This document shows positions 47,041-56,878 of a stretch of DNA of 64,000 bases, in pieces (position 1 is the first letter of the stretch; every line of letters starts with the position of its first letter). The DNA is taken from the NCBI RefSeq assembly GCF_936270435.1, contig NZ_OW370567.1, positions 682,001 through 746,000 on the forward strand. The letters are read 5' to 3'. The position numbers were made by a program, and so were the translations under genes. Under the pieces are notes generated by a model that saw only the letters and a program-made list of their open reading frames with translations, did not search any database and had not been told where the DNA came from. This stretch comes from Wolbachia endosymbiont of Oedothorax gibbosus (GTDB taxonomy: Bacteria; Pseudomonadota; Alphaproteobacteria; Rickettsiales; Anaplasmataceae).

Positions 47041-48675
47041 ATGAATATAAACAAAAATGAGTTTTTATTTCTTCCGCTTGGGGGAGTAGGAAGAATCGGG
47101 ATGAATGTTAGCCTATATCATTACCAAGGTAAGTGGATTATGATCGACCTTGGTGTTGGTTTTGCAGATGAAACTATGCCAGGTGTTGAGCTGCTCATTG
47201 CTGATGTAGATTTTATTGTTCAAAGAAAAAAAGATTTGCTTGGAATAATAATTACACATGCACATGAGGACCACTGCGGTGCAGTGCCTCACTTGTGGGA
47301 AGAGTTGCAGTGCTCCATATATACAACAAAGTTTACGGTTAATTTTCTTAAGGAAAAACTAAAAGAATTTCGATTGGAAGGTATAGTGCCTGTGAAAGAG
47401 GTGGACATAAATGGCAGCACAAATTTGGGTCCTTTTACCGTCGAGTTTATAAATGTAACTCATTCAATTCCTGAGGCAAATTCAATATTAATTAGCACTG
47501 AAATGGGTAGTGCACTCCATACCGGAGACTGGAAATTTGATCCAAAACCTGTTGTTGGATTAACTTCTAATATAGAGCGTTTAAAAGAAATTGGCGATAA
47601 AGGTGACCTGCTTGCAGCAATTTGCGATTCAACCAATATATTAAGCAAGCATCACCCTGAGTCAGAAGGTGAAATTTATAATAATATTTATAACATAATA
47701 AAGCGGTCTAAAAAATTAGTTGCTGTTTCGCTATTTGCTTCAAATGTGGCACGAATTGAAACGATAAGCCAAGCTGCAAAAGCACTAAATAGAAAAGTAG
47801 TTTTACTTGGTAGATCTTTATGGAGAATAGTGAAAGTTGCTCAAGATAGTGGTTATTTAACTGATTCTCCTGAGTTTCTTGAAGCAAAGGAAGCAGTAAA
47901 TTTTCCAAGGGAAAAACTGGTGCTACTTTGCACAGGTTGTCAAGGTGAGCCACTGGCAGCTACCGCAAGACTTGCTGCTAAGAGTCATCAAGCATTTAAA
48001 ATGCAGCAAGGTGATACCATGATCTTTTCGTCAAAAATCATTCCTGGAAATGAAACTCGTGCGCACAACATGCTCAATGCCTTTATTGAGATGGGGGTAG
48101 AAGTTGTTACTGAAAAAACAGAGCATGTTCATGCTTCTGGGCATCCAACAAGAGAAGAGCTAAAGGAAATGTATTCTTTAATAAAACCGAAGATGTCTAT
48201 TCCAGTTCACGGCGAATATATTCACACGCATGCACATGTAAAATTTGCTAAAGAGTGCGGTGTGGCAAAAGCAATAATGATTGCACCAGGTGATATCGTT
48301 AATTTGGAGAATGGAGAAAAAGTTAATTCAATCGATGTTGACTACTTTGGTATTGATGGTATGTTGCTACGTCATCCGGAGTGCAGTGTTATAAAAATGC
48401 GTAAGAAAATGAGAGATGCTGGAGCTATTGTAGTGACAGCGGTTGTAAACAAGAAAAATAAATTGCTTGCTAAGCCAAAAGTATTTGCACCAGGTGTTTT
48501 CGAAGCGCAAGAAGATGCAGTCATTGTGCAAAGGATCATAGAGAAGGTTGAGTCAGCGTTTAGTTTACAGCCGACAAAAAAAATAAGAAATAAGATTGAG
48601 AGTTCAATATTTAGTATCTTAAAGGAATATTTACTAAAAAGACCTATAATTGAAGTCCAGATAGAACAGGTATGA
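47041..48675 (+). CDS. rnj: Ribonuclease J-type metallo-beta-lactamase nuclease
   Basis: 544 residues from Met 47041 (MNINKNEFLFLPLGGVGRIG); the upstream ATG 47008 would add 11 atypical residues. Metallo-beta-lactamase motif THAHEDHCGAVPHL, then beta-CASP features including SFTSKIIPGNE-like FSSKIIPGNETRAHN and VHASGHPTREEL, and VHGEYIHTHAH. RNase J degrades and matures RNA from 5' ends. Ends 5 bp before tolB. Confidence 0.9.
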   Translation: MNINKNEFLFLPLGGVGRIGMNVSLYHYQGKWIMIDLGVGFADETMPGVELLIADVDFIVQRKKDLLGIIITHAHEDHCGAVPHLWEELQCSIYTTKFTVNFLKEKLKEFRLEGIVPVKEVDINGSTNLGPFTVEFINVTHSIPEANSILISTEMGSALHTGDWKFDPKPVVGLTSNIERLKEIGDKGDLLAAICDSTNILSKHHPESEGEIYNNIYNIIKRSKKLVAVSLFASNVARIETISQAAKALNRKVVLLGRSLWRIVKVAQDSGYLTDSPEFLEAKEAVNFPREKLVLLCTGCQGEPLAATARLAAKSHQAFKMQQGDTMIFSSKIIPGNETRAHNMLNAFIEMGVEVVTEKTEHVHASGHPTREELKEMYSLIKPKMSIPVHGEYIHTHAHVKFAKECGVAKAIMIAPGDIVNLENGEKVNSIDVDYFGIDGMLLRHPECSVIKMRKKMRDAGAIVVTAVVNKKNKLLAKPKVFAPGVFEAQEDAVIVQRIIEKVESAFSLQPTKKIRNKIESSIFSILKEYLLKRPIIEVQIEQV

Positions 48676-48680
48676 AATGA

Positions 48681-49943
48681 ATGAAGTTATTCGTTCAGCT
48701 GGTGTTATTTATTTCGTTATTTATTCCTTATTTTACAAAAGCTGCTTTATATGTTGATATAAAAAAAAGCAGTGTTGGTAACATTGATCTTGTTGTATCT
48801 AAATGTACATGTAAAACAGCGCTGGAAAGCGAATTAAGCGAAAATATTGCAAAGGTAATAGGAACAAATTTATCTAATTGTGGCTTATTTAATGTAAAAC
48901 GTGGCGCGGAAGCTGAATCTAAATCTTGGAAAAGCGATACTGTAGTCACAGTAAGTTTAAGCGAAGTATCTGGTAGTGCATTAGAGCTATCATTTCGTTT
49001 GTTTGACACTTTTACAAAAAGAGAATTACTTACTCAGTCAGTTGTTTTTCCAGCAAAAGACTGGAGAAAAATTGGTCACCTCGTTTCGGATGTGATACAT
49101 GATAGATTGATTGGTGAGAAAGGGCACTTCAACACAAAAATCACGTATATCGCTGAAGAAAAAGATAGCAATTATAAATCCGTACGTAAAATTGCTGTGA
49201 TGAATCAAGATGGAAGTAATATAAAATACTTAACAAATGGCGATAGATTTGTGTCAACACCAAGATTTTCACCAAATGGAAAGGGTATTGTTTATATCTC
49301 ATACGCAAATGGTAAAAGTTATATAATATTAAAAAATTTAAAAGATAACACTGAATCAATAATCAGCGCATTTGAAGGAGTTGTTTCTGCACCAAGATTT
49401 TCTCCTGATGGTAAATCTCTTTTAATTTCCCACTCATTGGGTGGTGAGACAAATATATTATCTTTGGATTTAAGTAGTAAACGGACAAAAAAAATTACTA
49501 AAGGTTCAGCTATAAGCACTTCTCCCTCTTTTTCTCCAGATCAAAAGTATATGGCTTTTAGTTCTGATATAAGTGGGAGTCAGCAACTGTACGTTATCGA
49601 TTTTACTAACACAAGTAAAAAACCTAAAAGAATTAGTTTTGGAAGTGGAAGATATGCTACGCCTGTTTGGTCGCCAAAAGGAGATCTGATAGCTTTTACA
49701 AAGATTCAGTCAGGAAAATTTTACATAGGAGTTATGAAGCCAGATGGCAAAGAAGAACGTCTGCTTTCAGAGGGGCATAAAATTGAATCTCCGGCATGGC
49801 TACCAAATGGCAGAGAAATCATTTTTACAAGAACAGAATCACCAAGCAACTCTAAACTATATTTAGTAGACTTAGTAAAGAAAAATCAAAAAATGGTTTC
49901 CACTCCCACAAATGCTTCTTTACCGGATTGGTCTTATTTTTAA
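48681..49943 (+). CDS. tolB: Tol-Pal system periplasmic protein TolB
   Basis: 420 residues. Signal peptide KLFVQLVLFISLFIPYFTKA, N-terminal TolB domain (to about 140), then a six-bladed beta-propeller marked by repeated FSPNGKGIVYIS, FSPDGKSLLIS, FSPDQKYMAFSSD, WSPKGDLIAFTK and WLPNGREIIFTR. Links Tol inner-membrane proteins to Pal during outer-membrane invagination. Immediately downstream of the RNase J gene; probably co-transcribed. Confidence 0.95.
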   Translation: MKLFVQLVLFISLFIPYFTKAALYVDIKKSSVGNIDLVVSKCTCKTALESELSENIAKVIGTNLSNCGLFNVKRGAEAESKSWKSDTVVTVSLSEVSGSALELSFRLFDTFTKRELLTQSVVFPAKDWRKIGHLVSDVIHDRLIGEKGHFNTKITYIAEEKDSNYKSVRKIAVMNQDGSNIKYLTNGDRFVSTPRFSPNGKGIVYISYANGKSYIILKNLKDNTESIISAFEGVVSAPRFSPDGKSLLISHSLGGETNILSLDLSSKRTKKITKGSAISTSPSFSPDQKYMAFSSDISGSQQLYVIDFTNTSKKPKRISFGSGRYATPVWSPKGDLIAFTKIQSGKFYIGVMKPDGKEERLLSEGHKIESPAWLPNGREIIFTRTESPSNSKLYLVDLVKKNQKMVSTPTNASLPDWSYF

Positions 49944-49944
49944 A

Positions 49945-51324
49945 CTACTGAGCTGCACACTGCTGATTAACTGTATTACCACAGCATTGATTTATCGCCA
50001 CATCAACAAGATATCCTGCTACACCACCTACTATAGCACCAGCGATTCCTGACAACACAACAGTTGCAATTACTCCAATAACAGCAATTTCAGGTATAAT
50101 TCCCATTGCAGCCAGTGTGGCTCCTATAACACCAAGCAGTAGTGCTGAACGGATAATTGTCCGTCTTCTCGGAGAAATTCCTAGAGTAGGCCCTTGTTTT
50201 GGATGTGAATTGTTATTAATTACATTTTCTTTGTGTTCAGTGAATAGTTTTTCAAGCTTACTTTTCCCTTTGGATTGGGCCAACCTTAATGTAACGGAGA
50301 ATGCTTGAGTGCTCTGTACAGTTTCAGGGTCAGCGCCTGGCTTTAATAGTAATTCTGCAATTTTAATATCATGATCGGTTTCTGCACAATTGCTTTCAAC
50401 AATGGATTTTAACATCTTATTTTTGAAAAAATTACATGTATATGGTAAGAATGTTTCTATTGTACTCTGACTATATTCTGTAATATGAGTGGTAATTATC
50501 ATGCCTGTTGAATAATCAACTTTAGCACCATGTGCAAAAAGCGCTTTAGCAATATCATTTTCGCCTGTTTTTAAAGCATATTCTAAAGCCTCACAAAGTG
50601 GTGCGAAATCGTCTTGTTTGTATACGTTAGGGTCTGCCCCATGCCTTAAAAGCACATTTACAACATCAAGGTTGCCTAGTATGCACGCATCACGCAAAGG
50701 GGTACCACACCGCCCCTTAATATTAACATCTATTATGTTAATTATCGAGCATGGATCGGCAATGCTGTTATGAACTGGTGTTGAGTTATTAGCCCTGTGT
50801 TTTAATAAAACTTCTTCAAGAAACTCTATCCAACCGGATTTAGGATCATTGCAAGCATTTTCTACAATGTAGCCCAATATTGAACTGCCATTATCTGTAT
50901 AAAAAGGTTTGGTTTGTGCATTGATGTTCTGAACTTTTTTTAACAAAGTTTTTGTTTGGGCTAGATCTTGTGTTTCAAGAGCATAAAATAAATCTTTTTC
51001 CTCTTCACTCAAATGCGAACCGTAGCAACCTTTGCGAAATTCTTTACGATGGTTTTCTGAGAATTCATCAGCCCAGTCATCATTAGGTTGGTTGCTGATG
51101 AATTCTTCGCTGATCTTGTCTGTTAATATTCCATATGCTACTGATATTTCTTTAAACTTTTCTGTTGCTGTTTTTGCTCTTCTTGGTGTTTTATCTGACC
51201 ATTTATCGGGATGCCATTCGAGTGCAAGCTTGCGATATGCCTTCTTAATCTCTTCTATACTTGCGCCTTCTGATAATCTTAGAACTTTAAATGCCTCTTT
51301 ACGTGTTTTTGGAATCATACTCAC
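49945..51324 (-). CDS. J-domain / ankyrin-repeat fusion with C-terminal membrane segments
   Basis: 459 residues. N-terminal J domain (9-75) with intact HPD at 38-40 ([10 protein letters not shown]). The middle has ankyrin-like repeats, clearest at [50 protein letters not shown] and [11 protein letters not shown]. Residues about 385-450 hold two glycine-rich membrane segments ([40 protein letters not shown]) and the tail has four Cys. The combination suggests a membrane-anchored protein able to engage Hsp70, bacterial or host (inference). Convergent with tolB, one base between stops. Confidence 0.82.
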   Translation of the reverse strand: MSMIPKTRKEAFKVLRLSEGASIEEIKKAYRKLALEWHPDKWSDKTPRRAKTATEKFKEISVAYGILTDKISEEFISNQPNDDWADEFSENHRKEFRKGCYGSHLSEEEKDLFYALETQDLAQTKTLLKKVQNINAQTKPFYTDNGSSILGYIVENACNDPKSGWIEFLEEVLLKHRANNSTPVHNSIADPCSIINIIDVNIKGRCGTPLRDACILGNLDVVNVLLRHGADPNVYKQDDFAPLCEALEYALKTGENDIAKALFAHGAKVDYSTGMIITTHITEYSQSTIETFLPYTCNFFKNKMLKSIVESNCAETDHDIKIAELLLKPGADPETVQSTQAFSVTLRLAQSKGKSKLEKLFTEHKENVINNNSHPKQGPTLGISPRRRTIIRSALLLGVIGATLAAMGIIPEIAVIGVIATVVLSGIAGAIVGGVAGYLVDVAINQCCGNTVNQQCAAQ

Positions 51325-51520
51325 CCCCTTGGTAAAATTAAATTAACATAATGTATTACTAGTTTAGCAAGTCCACTCAAGAAAGCCAGGTAAAACTAGA
51401 GACAGATTTCTTACTTTACCAAGAAGGATATCATGCAAGCCCTATGATGTCATCCAAGTAACTTTGTCTATCTTATTTTGCCGCTTTCCTGATGTAGATT
51501 TGATATAAGCTTATTTTACC

Positions 51521-51874
51521 TTAATCGTTTATAACCTTTGGCACTACGAAATACCCATGCTCAGGTTTTGTATTGGACAATATCTCTTCTTTAATGTTTT
51601 GAGAATTTATAACATCATCGCGTACATGAATGTCTTTGTCTATACTGCCATAACGCATAGGAGAAACACCTTCAGTATTAACTTGCAATAAAGTATCATG
51701 TATCCAATCCAGCATTGTCAGTTCTTTTGAGTAGTGATCAATCTCGTCATTTGATAACTTAATCCTTACAAGCTGTGCAATTTTAAGCATTTCTTCCTTG
51801 GTAATTGTTATTTTTCTCTTATTTGCAAATTCTATTAGTGAAGTAATAACGTCTTCTGTTGACTTAGCTGGCAT
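51521..51874 (-). CDS. gatC: Asp-tRNA(Asn)/Glu-tRNA(Gln) amidotransferase subunit C
   Basis: Up to 117 residues. The GatC core begins KEEMLKIAQLVRIKLSNDEI and continues LTMLDWIHDTLLQVNTEGVSPM, with the terminal KPEHGYFVVPKVIND typical of the family. GatC stabilises the GatAB transamidase. The start at 51874 gives a 28-residue N-terminal extension overlapping prs by 11 bp. The alternative Met29 at 51790 gives the usual length. Confidence 0.9.
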   Translation of the reverse strand: MPAKSTEDVITSLIEFANKRKITITKEEMLKIAQLVRIKLSNDEIDHYSKELTMLDWIHDTLLQVNTEGVSPMRYGSIDKDIHVRDDVINSQNIKEEILSNTKPEHGYFVVPKVIND

Positions 51875-52790
51875 CTTTACCTCCTTGGATAAAGTGAGTT
51901 AAAATATCTACGACCGAAACAACTTCTATTTTACCAGTTTTTTCAAGTTTGTGAAGTATGGTATCCGTAATCACTAATTTATCTAAAGAAGAGGAAGAGA
52001 TTTTCTCAACTGCACTTCCTGAAAGCACACCATGTGTGATGCATGAAATTACGGATTTTGCTCCGCAATTTTTTAGAGTAAGAGCTGCATTACACAACGT
52101 TCCACCAGAGTCAACTATATCGTCAACAATGACACAATTTTTGTTTGCAACTTCTCCTATTATGTTCATTACTTGAGATGTGCCTGCTTTCTCTCTATAT
52201 TTATCTACTACAATAATCTTATTACTTAACTCTATCTTATACTTTTTCTCTAAAGTCTTTGCAAAAGCACGTGCTCTGCCAATTGCTCCAACATCAGGTG
52301 CAACAATTGCCAAATTTTCCGTGTGTATAGAGTCAACAAATGCTTCAAAACAGTTCAAATTAGTTACCGGTACATCAAAGAATCCTTCAATTTGACTTGA
52401 GTGCAAATCAATAACTGCGACACTACTTGCACCTGCAGTTTGAATAAGATTTGCAACTAATTTAGCACTTAAAGCAGATTGCATATTATTGTTTTTGATA
52501 ATTCTATCTTGTCTGCTATATCCATAATAAGGAATAATTACTACTATCCTTTTGGCTCCTAATCTATTTACTGCATCAATTATAAGCAGAAGCTCCATAA
52601 GGTTATCATTCACAGGGGGAGAAAGAGATTGTACTATGTATACTTCTTGATTATATAGATCATTTGCTACTTCTACATTTACCTCGCCATCGGTAAACTT
52701 TGATATCCAAGCAGAGGATGGTTGAACATCTAGCCGTTTAACTACTGATTTCCCTAATTCCTTACTAGCATTACCTATTATTATCTTCAT
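51864..52790 (-). CDS. prs: Ribose-phosphate pyrophosphokinase
   Basis: 308 residues. Makes PRPP for purine and pyrimidine synthesis. Motifs: SKFTDGEVNVEV at the start, IPYYGYSRQDR with conserved Arg/Asp, AIVAPDVGAIGRARAFAKTL, and the PRPP loop VIVDDIVDSGGTLCNAA. Intact. gatC follows with overlap. Confidence 0.95.
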   Translation of the reverse strand: MKIIIGNASKELGKSVVKRLDVQPSSAWISKFTDGEVNVEVANDLYNQEVYIVQSLSPPVNDNLMELLLIIDAVNRLGAKRIVVIIPYYGYSRQDRIIKNNNMQSALSAKLVANLIQTAGASSVAVIDLHSSQIEGFFDVPVTNLNCFEAFVDSIHTENLAIVAPDVGAIGRARAFAKTLEKKYKIELSNKIIVVDKYREKAGTSQVMNIIGEVANKNCVIVDDIVDSGGTLCNAALTLKNCGAKSVISCITHGVLSGSAVEKISSSSLDKLVITDTILHKLEKTGKIEVVSVVDILTHFIQGGKDAS

Positions 52791-52936
52791 AACGTACCAA
52801 TTGAGCTTGTAAGATTATACAGAAATTATGAAATAATTGAAATGTAAGTTCTAGCATTAACTGCTTCATACTACACCTTTCCCCTTTCCCCTGAAACTAA
52901 AATCTATATACTTAACTTTAGGAACTTCAAAATACG

Positions 52937-54652
52937 ATGCTATCTAATATTAGAGAGTTATTTTACTATATAAAGCCTAATCTATCTTATTTCATCATAG
53001 CTTTTATTGCAGTTTTATTTTCAGCCTTAACGATCCTCCTCTTTGGCAGGGGCTTAAGCAATATAATTGATTCTGGCACAGAGCACGATTTTACTACCAA
53101 ACTATTAGTTGCAATACTTATAGTTTTAGCCATTTCTCTCACTGCATTTACTAGGTTATATTTCATTGGCATTGGCAGCGAGAAAGTTATCGCAAGAATC
53201 AGATATGACTTATATAGCAGTATCACTGACTTGCAACCAAGTTTTTTTGAGAACACAGGCGTACAAGATGTTATCTCAGCACTCATTACTGATACCTCTG
53301 TGCTGCAATCAATAATAAACAGCAGCTTACTAACCATATTACGAAATTTTGTGATTCTGATTGGTAGTGTTGCCATGTTATTATATACAAATCTACACCT
53401 AACCGCATATGCAGCCGCAATAATACCTATACTATTCATTATCATGATCCCACTTGGAAAAAAAGTGCGTAGCTATGCGCGCTTTGCCCAGGATAAATTA
53501 AGTGAGCTTGCATCACTTAGTGAGGAAAATTTTCGGTCTATTGTAACTATCAAATCGTTTGTACTCGAAGAAAATGAAAAAACCCGTTTTAAGGAGTATT
53601 TAAACTCAGTATCAAAATCATACGTAAAATTAGTATTTTTGCGTGCTATTCTAGTAACTCTAGTTATCACGTGTGTGATAGGTTCACTAGTTGTTTTGCT
53701 CTTTTTTGGTATTAAAGAAGTCTTAAACAACAATATAACTATTGGAGAACTATCTTCATTCGTGTTTTATTCAGCGCTCGCAGCAGGAGCTATAAATAAT
53801 TTTAGCGATAATATCAGTGATTTACAACGAGGTCTTGGAATAGTAGAGCGTTTATTTGAATTTAAAAATATGAAAAGCTCTATAGCAGATGCCGATGATC
53901 CTATAAAAATTTGTAGTGTTCAAAAAGGAATTTCGTTTAATGGCGTGAAATTTTTTTATGAATCTCAGTCTGATAAGCCAGCGTTAAATAACGTATCATT
54001 TTCTATAAAGGCAGGTCAAGTAGTATCAATTGTTGGACCATCTGGCAGTGGCAAGAGCACCATTTTAAAGCTTTTGCTCCGTTTTCACGATCCAGACAAA
54101 GGAAGCATTACTATCGATGGACAGAATATTAAGACAATTGCGCTAAATGACCTAAGATCGTTGTTTGGCTTAGTGCCACAAGATCACATGATATTCTCTT
54201 GCTCAATAATAGAAAATATACTATACGGCAAACCGGGTGCTGAATATGAGGAAGTGAAGCAAGCAGCTATCAGCGCTTATGCGATGGAATTTATTGATAA
54301 GCTGCCTGATAAATTTGATACATTTGTAGGAAAAAGAGGATTAAAACTTTCTGAAGGGCAAAAACAACGTATTATAATAGCAAGAGCCATACTCAAAAAC
54401 CCTCAGGTTTTAATACTGGATGAAGCAACCTCTGCCCTTGATTATAAAAGTGAGAACCTCGTGCAAAAAGCATTAAGCAAGTTAATGCAAAACAGAACAA
54501 CGATCGTAATTACACACAGACTATCAACCGCACTTAAAACTGACAAGATTATAGTAATTAATCATGGAAAAGTAGAAGAAGTCGGAACTCATGATTTTCT
54601 AATGAGTAAAGAGGGGCTATATGCAAAACTGGCGAAGATACAGTGGAATTGA
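52937..54652 (+). CDS. ABC exporter, fused permease and ATPase (MsbA-like)
   Basis: 571 residues. Six membrane helices in residues 1-310, then a nucleotide-binding domain: Walker A GPSGSGKSTI, Q-loop LVPQDHMIF, signature LSEGQKQRI, Walker B VLILDEATSAL and switch His in VITHRLST. A half-transporter that should dimerise. Lipid or multidrug export is the usual role; Wolbachia lacks LPS, so a lipid A substrate is unlikely (established knowledge). Confidence 0.9.
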   Translation: MLSNIRELFYYIKPNLSYFIIAFIAVLFSALTILLFGRGLSNIIDSGTEHDFTTKLLVAILIVLAISLTAFTRLYFIGIGSEKVIARIRYDLYSSITDLQPSFFENTGVQDVISALITDTSVLQSIINSSLLTILRNFVILIGSVAMLLYTNLHLTAYAAAIIPILFIIMIPLGKKVRSYARFAQDKLSELASLSEENFRSIVTIKSFVLEENEKTRFKEYLNSVSKSYVKLVFLRAILVTLVITCVIGSLVVLLFFGIKEVLNNNITIGELSSFVFYSALAAGAINNFSDNISDLQRGLGIVERLFEFKNMKSSIADADDPIKICSVQKGISFNGVKFFYESQSDKPALNNVSFSIKAGQVVSIVGPSGSGKSTILKLLLRFHDPDKGSITIDGQNIKTIALNDLRSLFGLVPQDHMIFSCSIIENILYGKPGAEYEEVKQAAISAYAMEFIDKLPDKFDTFVGKRGLKLSEGQKQRIIIARAILKNPQVLILDEATSALDYKSENLVQKALSKLMQNRTTIVITHRLSTALKTDKIIVINHGKVEEVGTHDFLMSKEGLYAKLAKIQWN

Positions 54653-54763
54653 AAGAAAATTTAAATCATACTGTTAGTTGATATGCTAGATTTATAATTA
54701 AAGTTATTAAATTTTTAATTATTATAATTTATAATAACTTAATAGTATTTTTTAAGGATTATT

Positions 54764-54991
54764 ATGGTTTACACTTTTTTACCACAACAACATATACCTT
54801 CTCATATATCAATGCCAGCTTTACCAACACAAACGTTGATAAAAGTACCTTATACATCTTCATGTACAACACCTTACACTGTTAATCCATGTCAAAATAA
54901 TTATGATCCATGTTACAATTATTTTGACCAATGTTATAATAATTATAATCCATGCCACAATCCTTGTGATGGATTTGGTTTTTTTTGTTAG
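54764..54991 (+). CDS. Small Cys/Asn/Tyr-rich repeat protein
   Basis: 75 residues. The C-terminal half is built of short units around (N/D)PC: NPCQNNYDPCYNYFDQCYNN, then YNPCHNPCDGFG, ending FFC. No known family, and no standard signal peptide. The promoter-proximal 35 bp (TTAATAGTATTTTTTAAGGA, then TTATTATG) closely resembles that of the next gene at 55366, so the two genes share a duplicated leader. Disulfide-rich or metal-binding surface material is conceivable (inference). Confidence 0.65.
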   Translation: MVYTFLPQQHIPSHISMPALPTQTLIKVPYTSSCTTPYTVNPCQNNYDPCYNYFDQCYNNYNPCHNPCDGFGFFC

Positions 54992-55057
54992 AAGGCTATT
55001 TCAAATAATTTTCATATACGCACGTATTAGTGTATGTGCTTTATGTTCTTCTAAGAG

Positions 55058-55091
55058 TACATGAGTGTTATTCAAATATAACACTCATGTA
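55058..55091. terminator. Perfect 14-bp hairpin after the small Cys-rich gene
   Basis: TACATGAGTGTTAT and ATAACACTCATGTA pair perfectly around a 6-base loop and are followed by T-rich sequence. Likely ends transcription of the gene at 54764. The rest of 54992-55365 holds only the leader of the next gene. Confidence 0.65.
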
Positions 55092-55626
55092 TTTCACATT
55101 TTACTTGAAAAGATAAGCAATTGTTATTCACATAGCAGTTCTACTACAACTTATTTCAGCAACACAACTAATTTTTACAACTTCTTCTTAAAATCTTATC
55201 ATTATTCTGTCGTAGTAAAACTTCTGAACTCTAATATCTGCTACATTAAAATCGTATTTTGAAATGTACTGTAAGTTTGTATATGCTAATTTTAGCCTCA
55301 AAATTATTAAATCATTAACTTTTTTATCCTATAATAATCTAATAGTTATTTTTTAAAGGATTCTTATGAATTATATTTCCTCATCTCCACGTGTTGGTTC
55401 ATGTATTCCTACGCGCACAGCTTGCACAACTGACCCACGGTACCATCATAATTTTGATCCACATTGTCATAACCACTTTAACCCACATTGCCATGACCAC
55501 TTTGATCCGTGTTGTGATAGACTCGAATTAAATATACAGCTTCCTGATATAAAAATACCTCCTTGTCCTGAATGTCCTCCTTGTCCAGAACCTAAAAAAC
55601 CAATTGACTTTTCAAAGCTTTCAATA

Positions 55627-56527
55627 GACCTCTTTCAAAATTCACATCATCAACTCTAGATTGTAAATTCCAGCTATCAAATTGAATCTCAATCCAAAAC
55701 GTTTTCGCCGATTGCGATATTTATCTGCAATAATTTTAAATCTTTTAAGCAAACCGATTACATTCTCAACCACAACTCTTTTGCTTGCAAGCTCTTGATT
55801 TTCTTGCTTTTGTTTCTTAGTCAATGGGTGCTTTTTCGTTTTTCTATGTGGCAATTCAACATTTGCGTGAATTTTTTGTAGACCTCTGTAACCGCTATCT
55901 GCTAGGACTTTGATACTTGGTAGTATGTGCACTTTTGACTCCTTAAAAAGCCGAAAATCATGTTTCCTACCATTTGAAAAAGACGTGCAAATGATCTTTT
56001 TGCTTTCTTTTTCCGAAATAATCTGTGTTTTTATACTGTGCTTTTTCTTTTTTCCTGAATAAAATCTTTTTTGCTTTTTTTGGGTCTTTCCACAGGAGTT
56101 TCTGTTGCATCTATCACTAAAACCTCATATTCTATATCACTTTTTAGAACCTCTTTTCGCCCTGGCAATGCAAAATCCGGATGTTTTACCAATGTATTTT
56201 CAATCCACTTTATGATTTTATAGGTCGTACTTTCGCTCATACCATAACTTCGACCAATGTGGAAATATGTCCGATATTCACGAAGATATTCCAATGCCAT
56301 AAGTAGCCTGTCTTCTATACAGAGCTTGCTTTTACGCCCACTTTTTGCTTTTTTCCTTCTATCTTCTTCATCTAAAATTTCTACCATCCTGTTGAAAGTT
56401 GCCTTCTTTACTCCTGTCAGACGACGAAACTTCTCTTCATCTAACTCCTTAGTTTCTTCATATCTCATACTTTTAAATGTATGATTTTATACTAATTTTT
56501 TGCTCTTTTCCAATTTTGAAAGAAGTC
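55627..56527 (-). mobile_element. IS5-family element, 901 bp, copy C
   Basis: Inverted relative to copies A and B, same length and encoded proteins, flanked by TA at 55625-55626 and 56528-56529. It disrupts the Cys/His-rich gene. Confidence 0.93.
55642..56468 (-). CDS. IS5-family transposase (two frames), copy C
   Basis: Translation identical to copies A and B. First frame 56468-56031, second frame entered at the A-rich stretch and ending 55642. DDE motifs intact. Confidence 0.9.
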
Positions 56528-56812
56528 TAATAGTAGTTGATGCAGTTTCTGGAGAGATTAAAGATGCCAAGACTAAGGAATCTAGTGGCTTAATGTTTGC
56601 AAAATGTAAAGAAATTATAGATAAAACTGACAACAATCTTGAAATTGGTCCAGACAATCGTATCAAAGGACAATGTGATAGTAATCCTGAATGCAAAGCT
56701 TGTGTGGATGCGATAAATGCTTCTATAATAGATGCGCGCACAGGATCAGCATTTTCTCCTGAACAAATGTCAGTACCAGAAGATATTGTTCATATTATAT
56801 AAAGGCAATCAA

Positions 56813-56837
56813 GGTGTGTACATTGTTAGTACACACC
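56813..56837. terminator. Hairpin after the split Cys/His-rich gene
   Basis: GGTGTGTAC and GTACACACC form a perfect 9-bp stem with a 7-base loop, followed by CCCATTTTAT. Sits 10 bp after the stop at 56802; a probable rho-independent terminator. Confidence 0.65.
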
Positions 56838-56878
56838 CCCATTTTATGTTAATTTTTATTTATTAATGGAGCTATTTT

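Larger units (their letters stand above)
55366..56802 (+). pseudogene. Cys/His-rich repeat protein gene split by IS5-family copy C
   Basis: The 5' part (55366-55624) encodes a His/Cys block of 8-residue units (NFDPHCHNHFNPHCHD, then HFDPCCDRL) and a proline/cysteine hinge (IPPCPECPPCPEPKKPIDFS). After the 901-bp element the 3' part (56530-56802) continues in frame once one TA is removed: KLSI joins IVVDAVSGEIKDAKTKES, and the protein ends PEDIVHII. Reconstructed length 177 residues. The C-terminal part has a pattern (VVDxxSG.I.D...IKG.C....EC) similar to one in the protein at 56879. No known family. Ribosome-binding site AAAGGA is conserved with the gene upstream. Confidence 0.78.
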
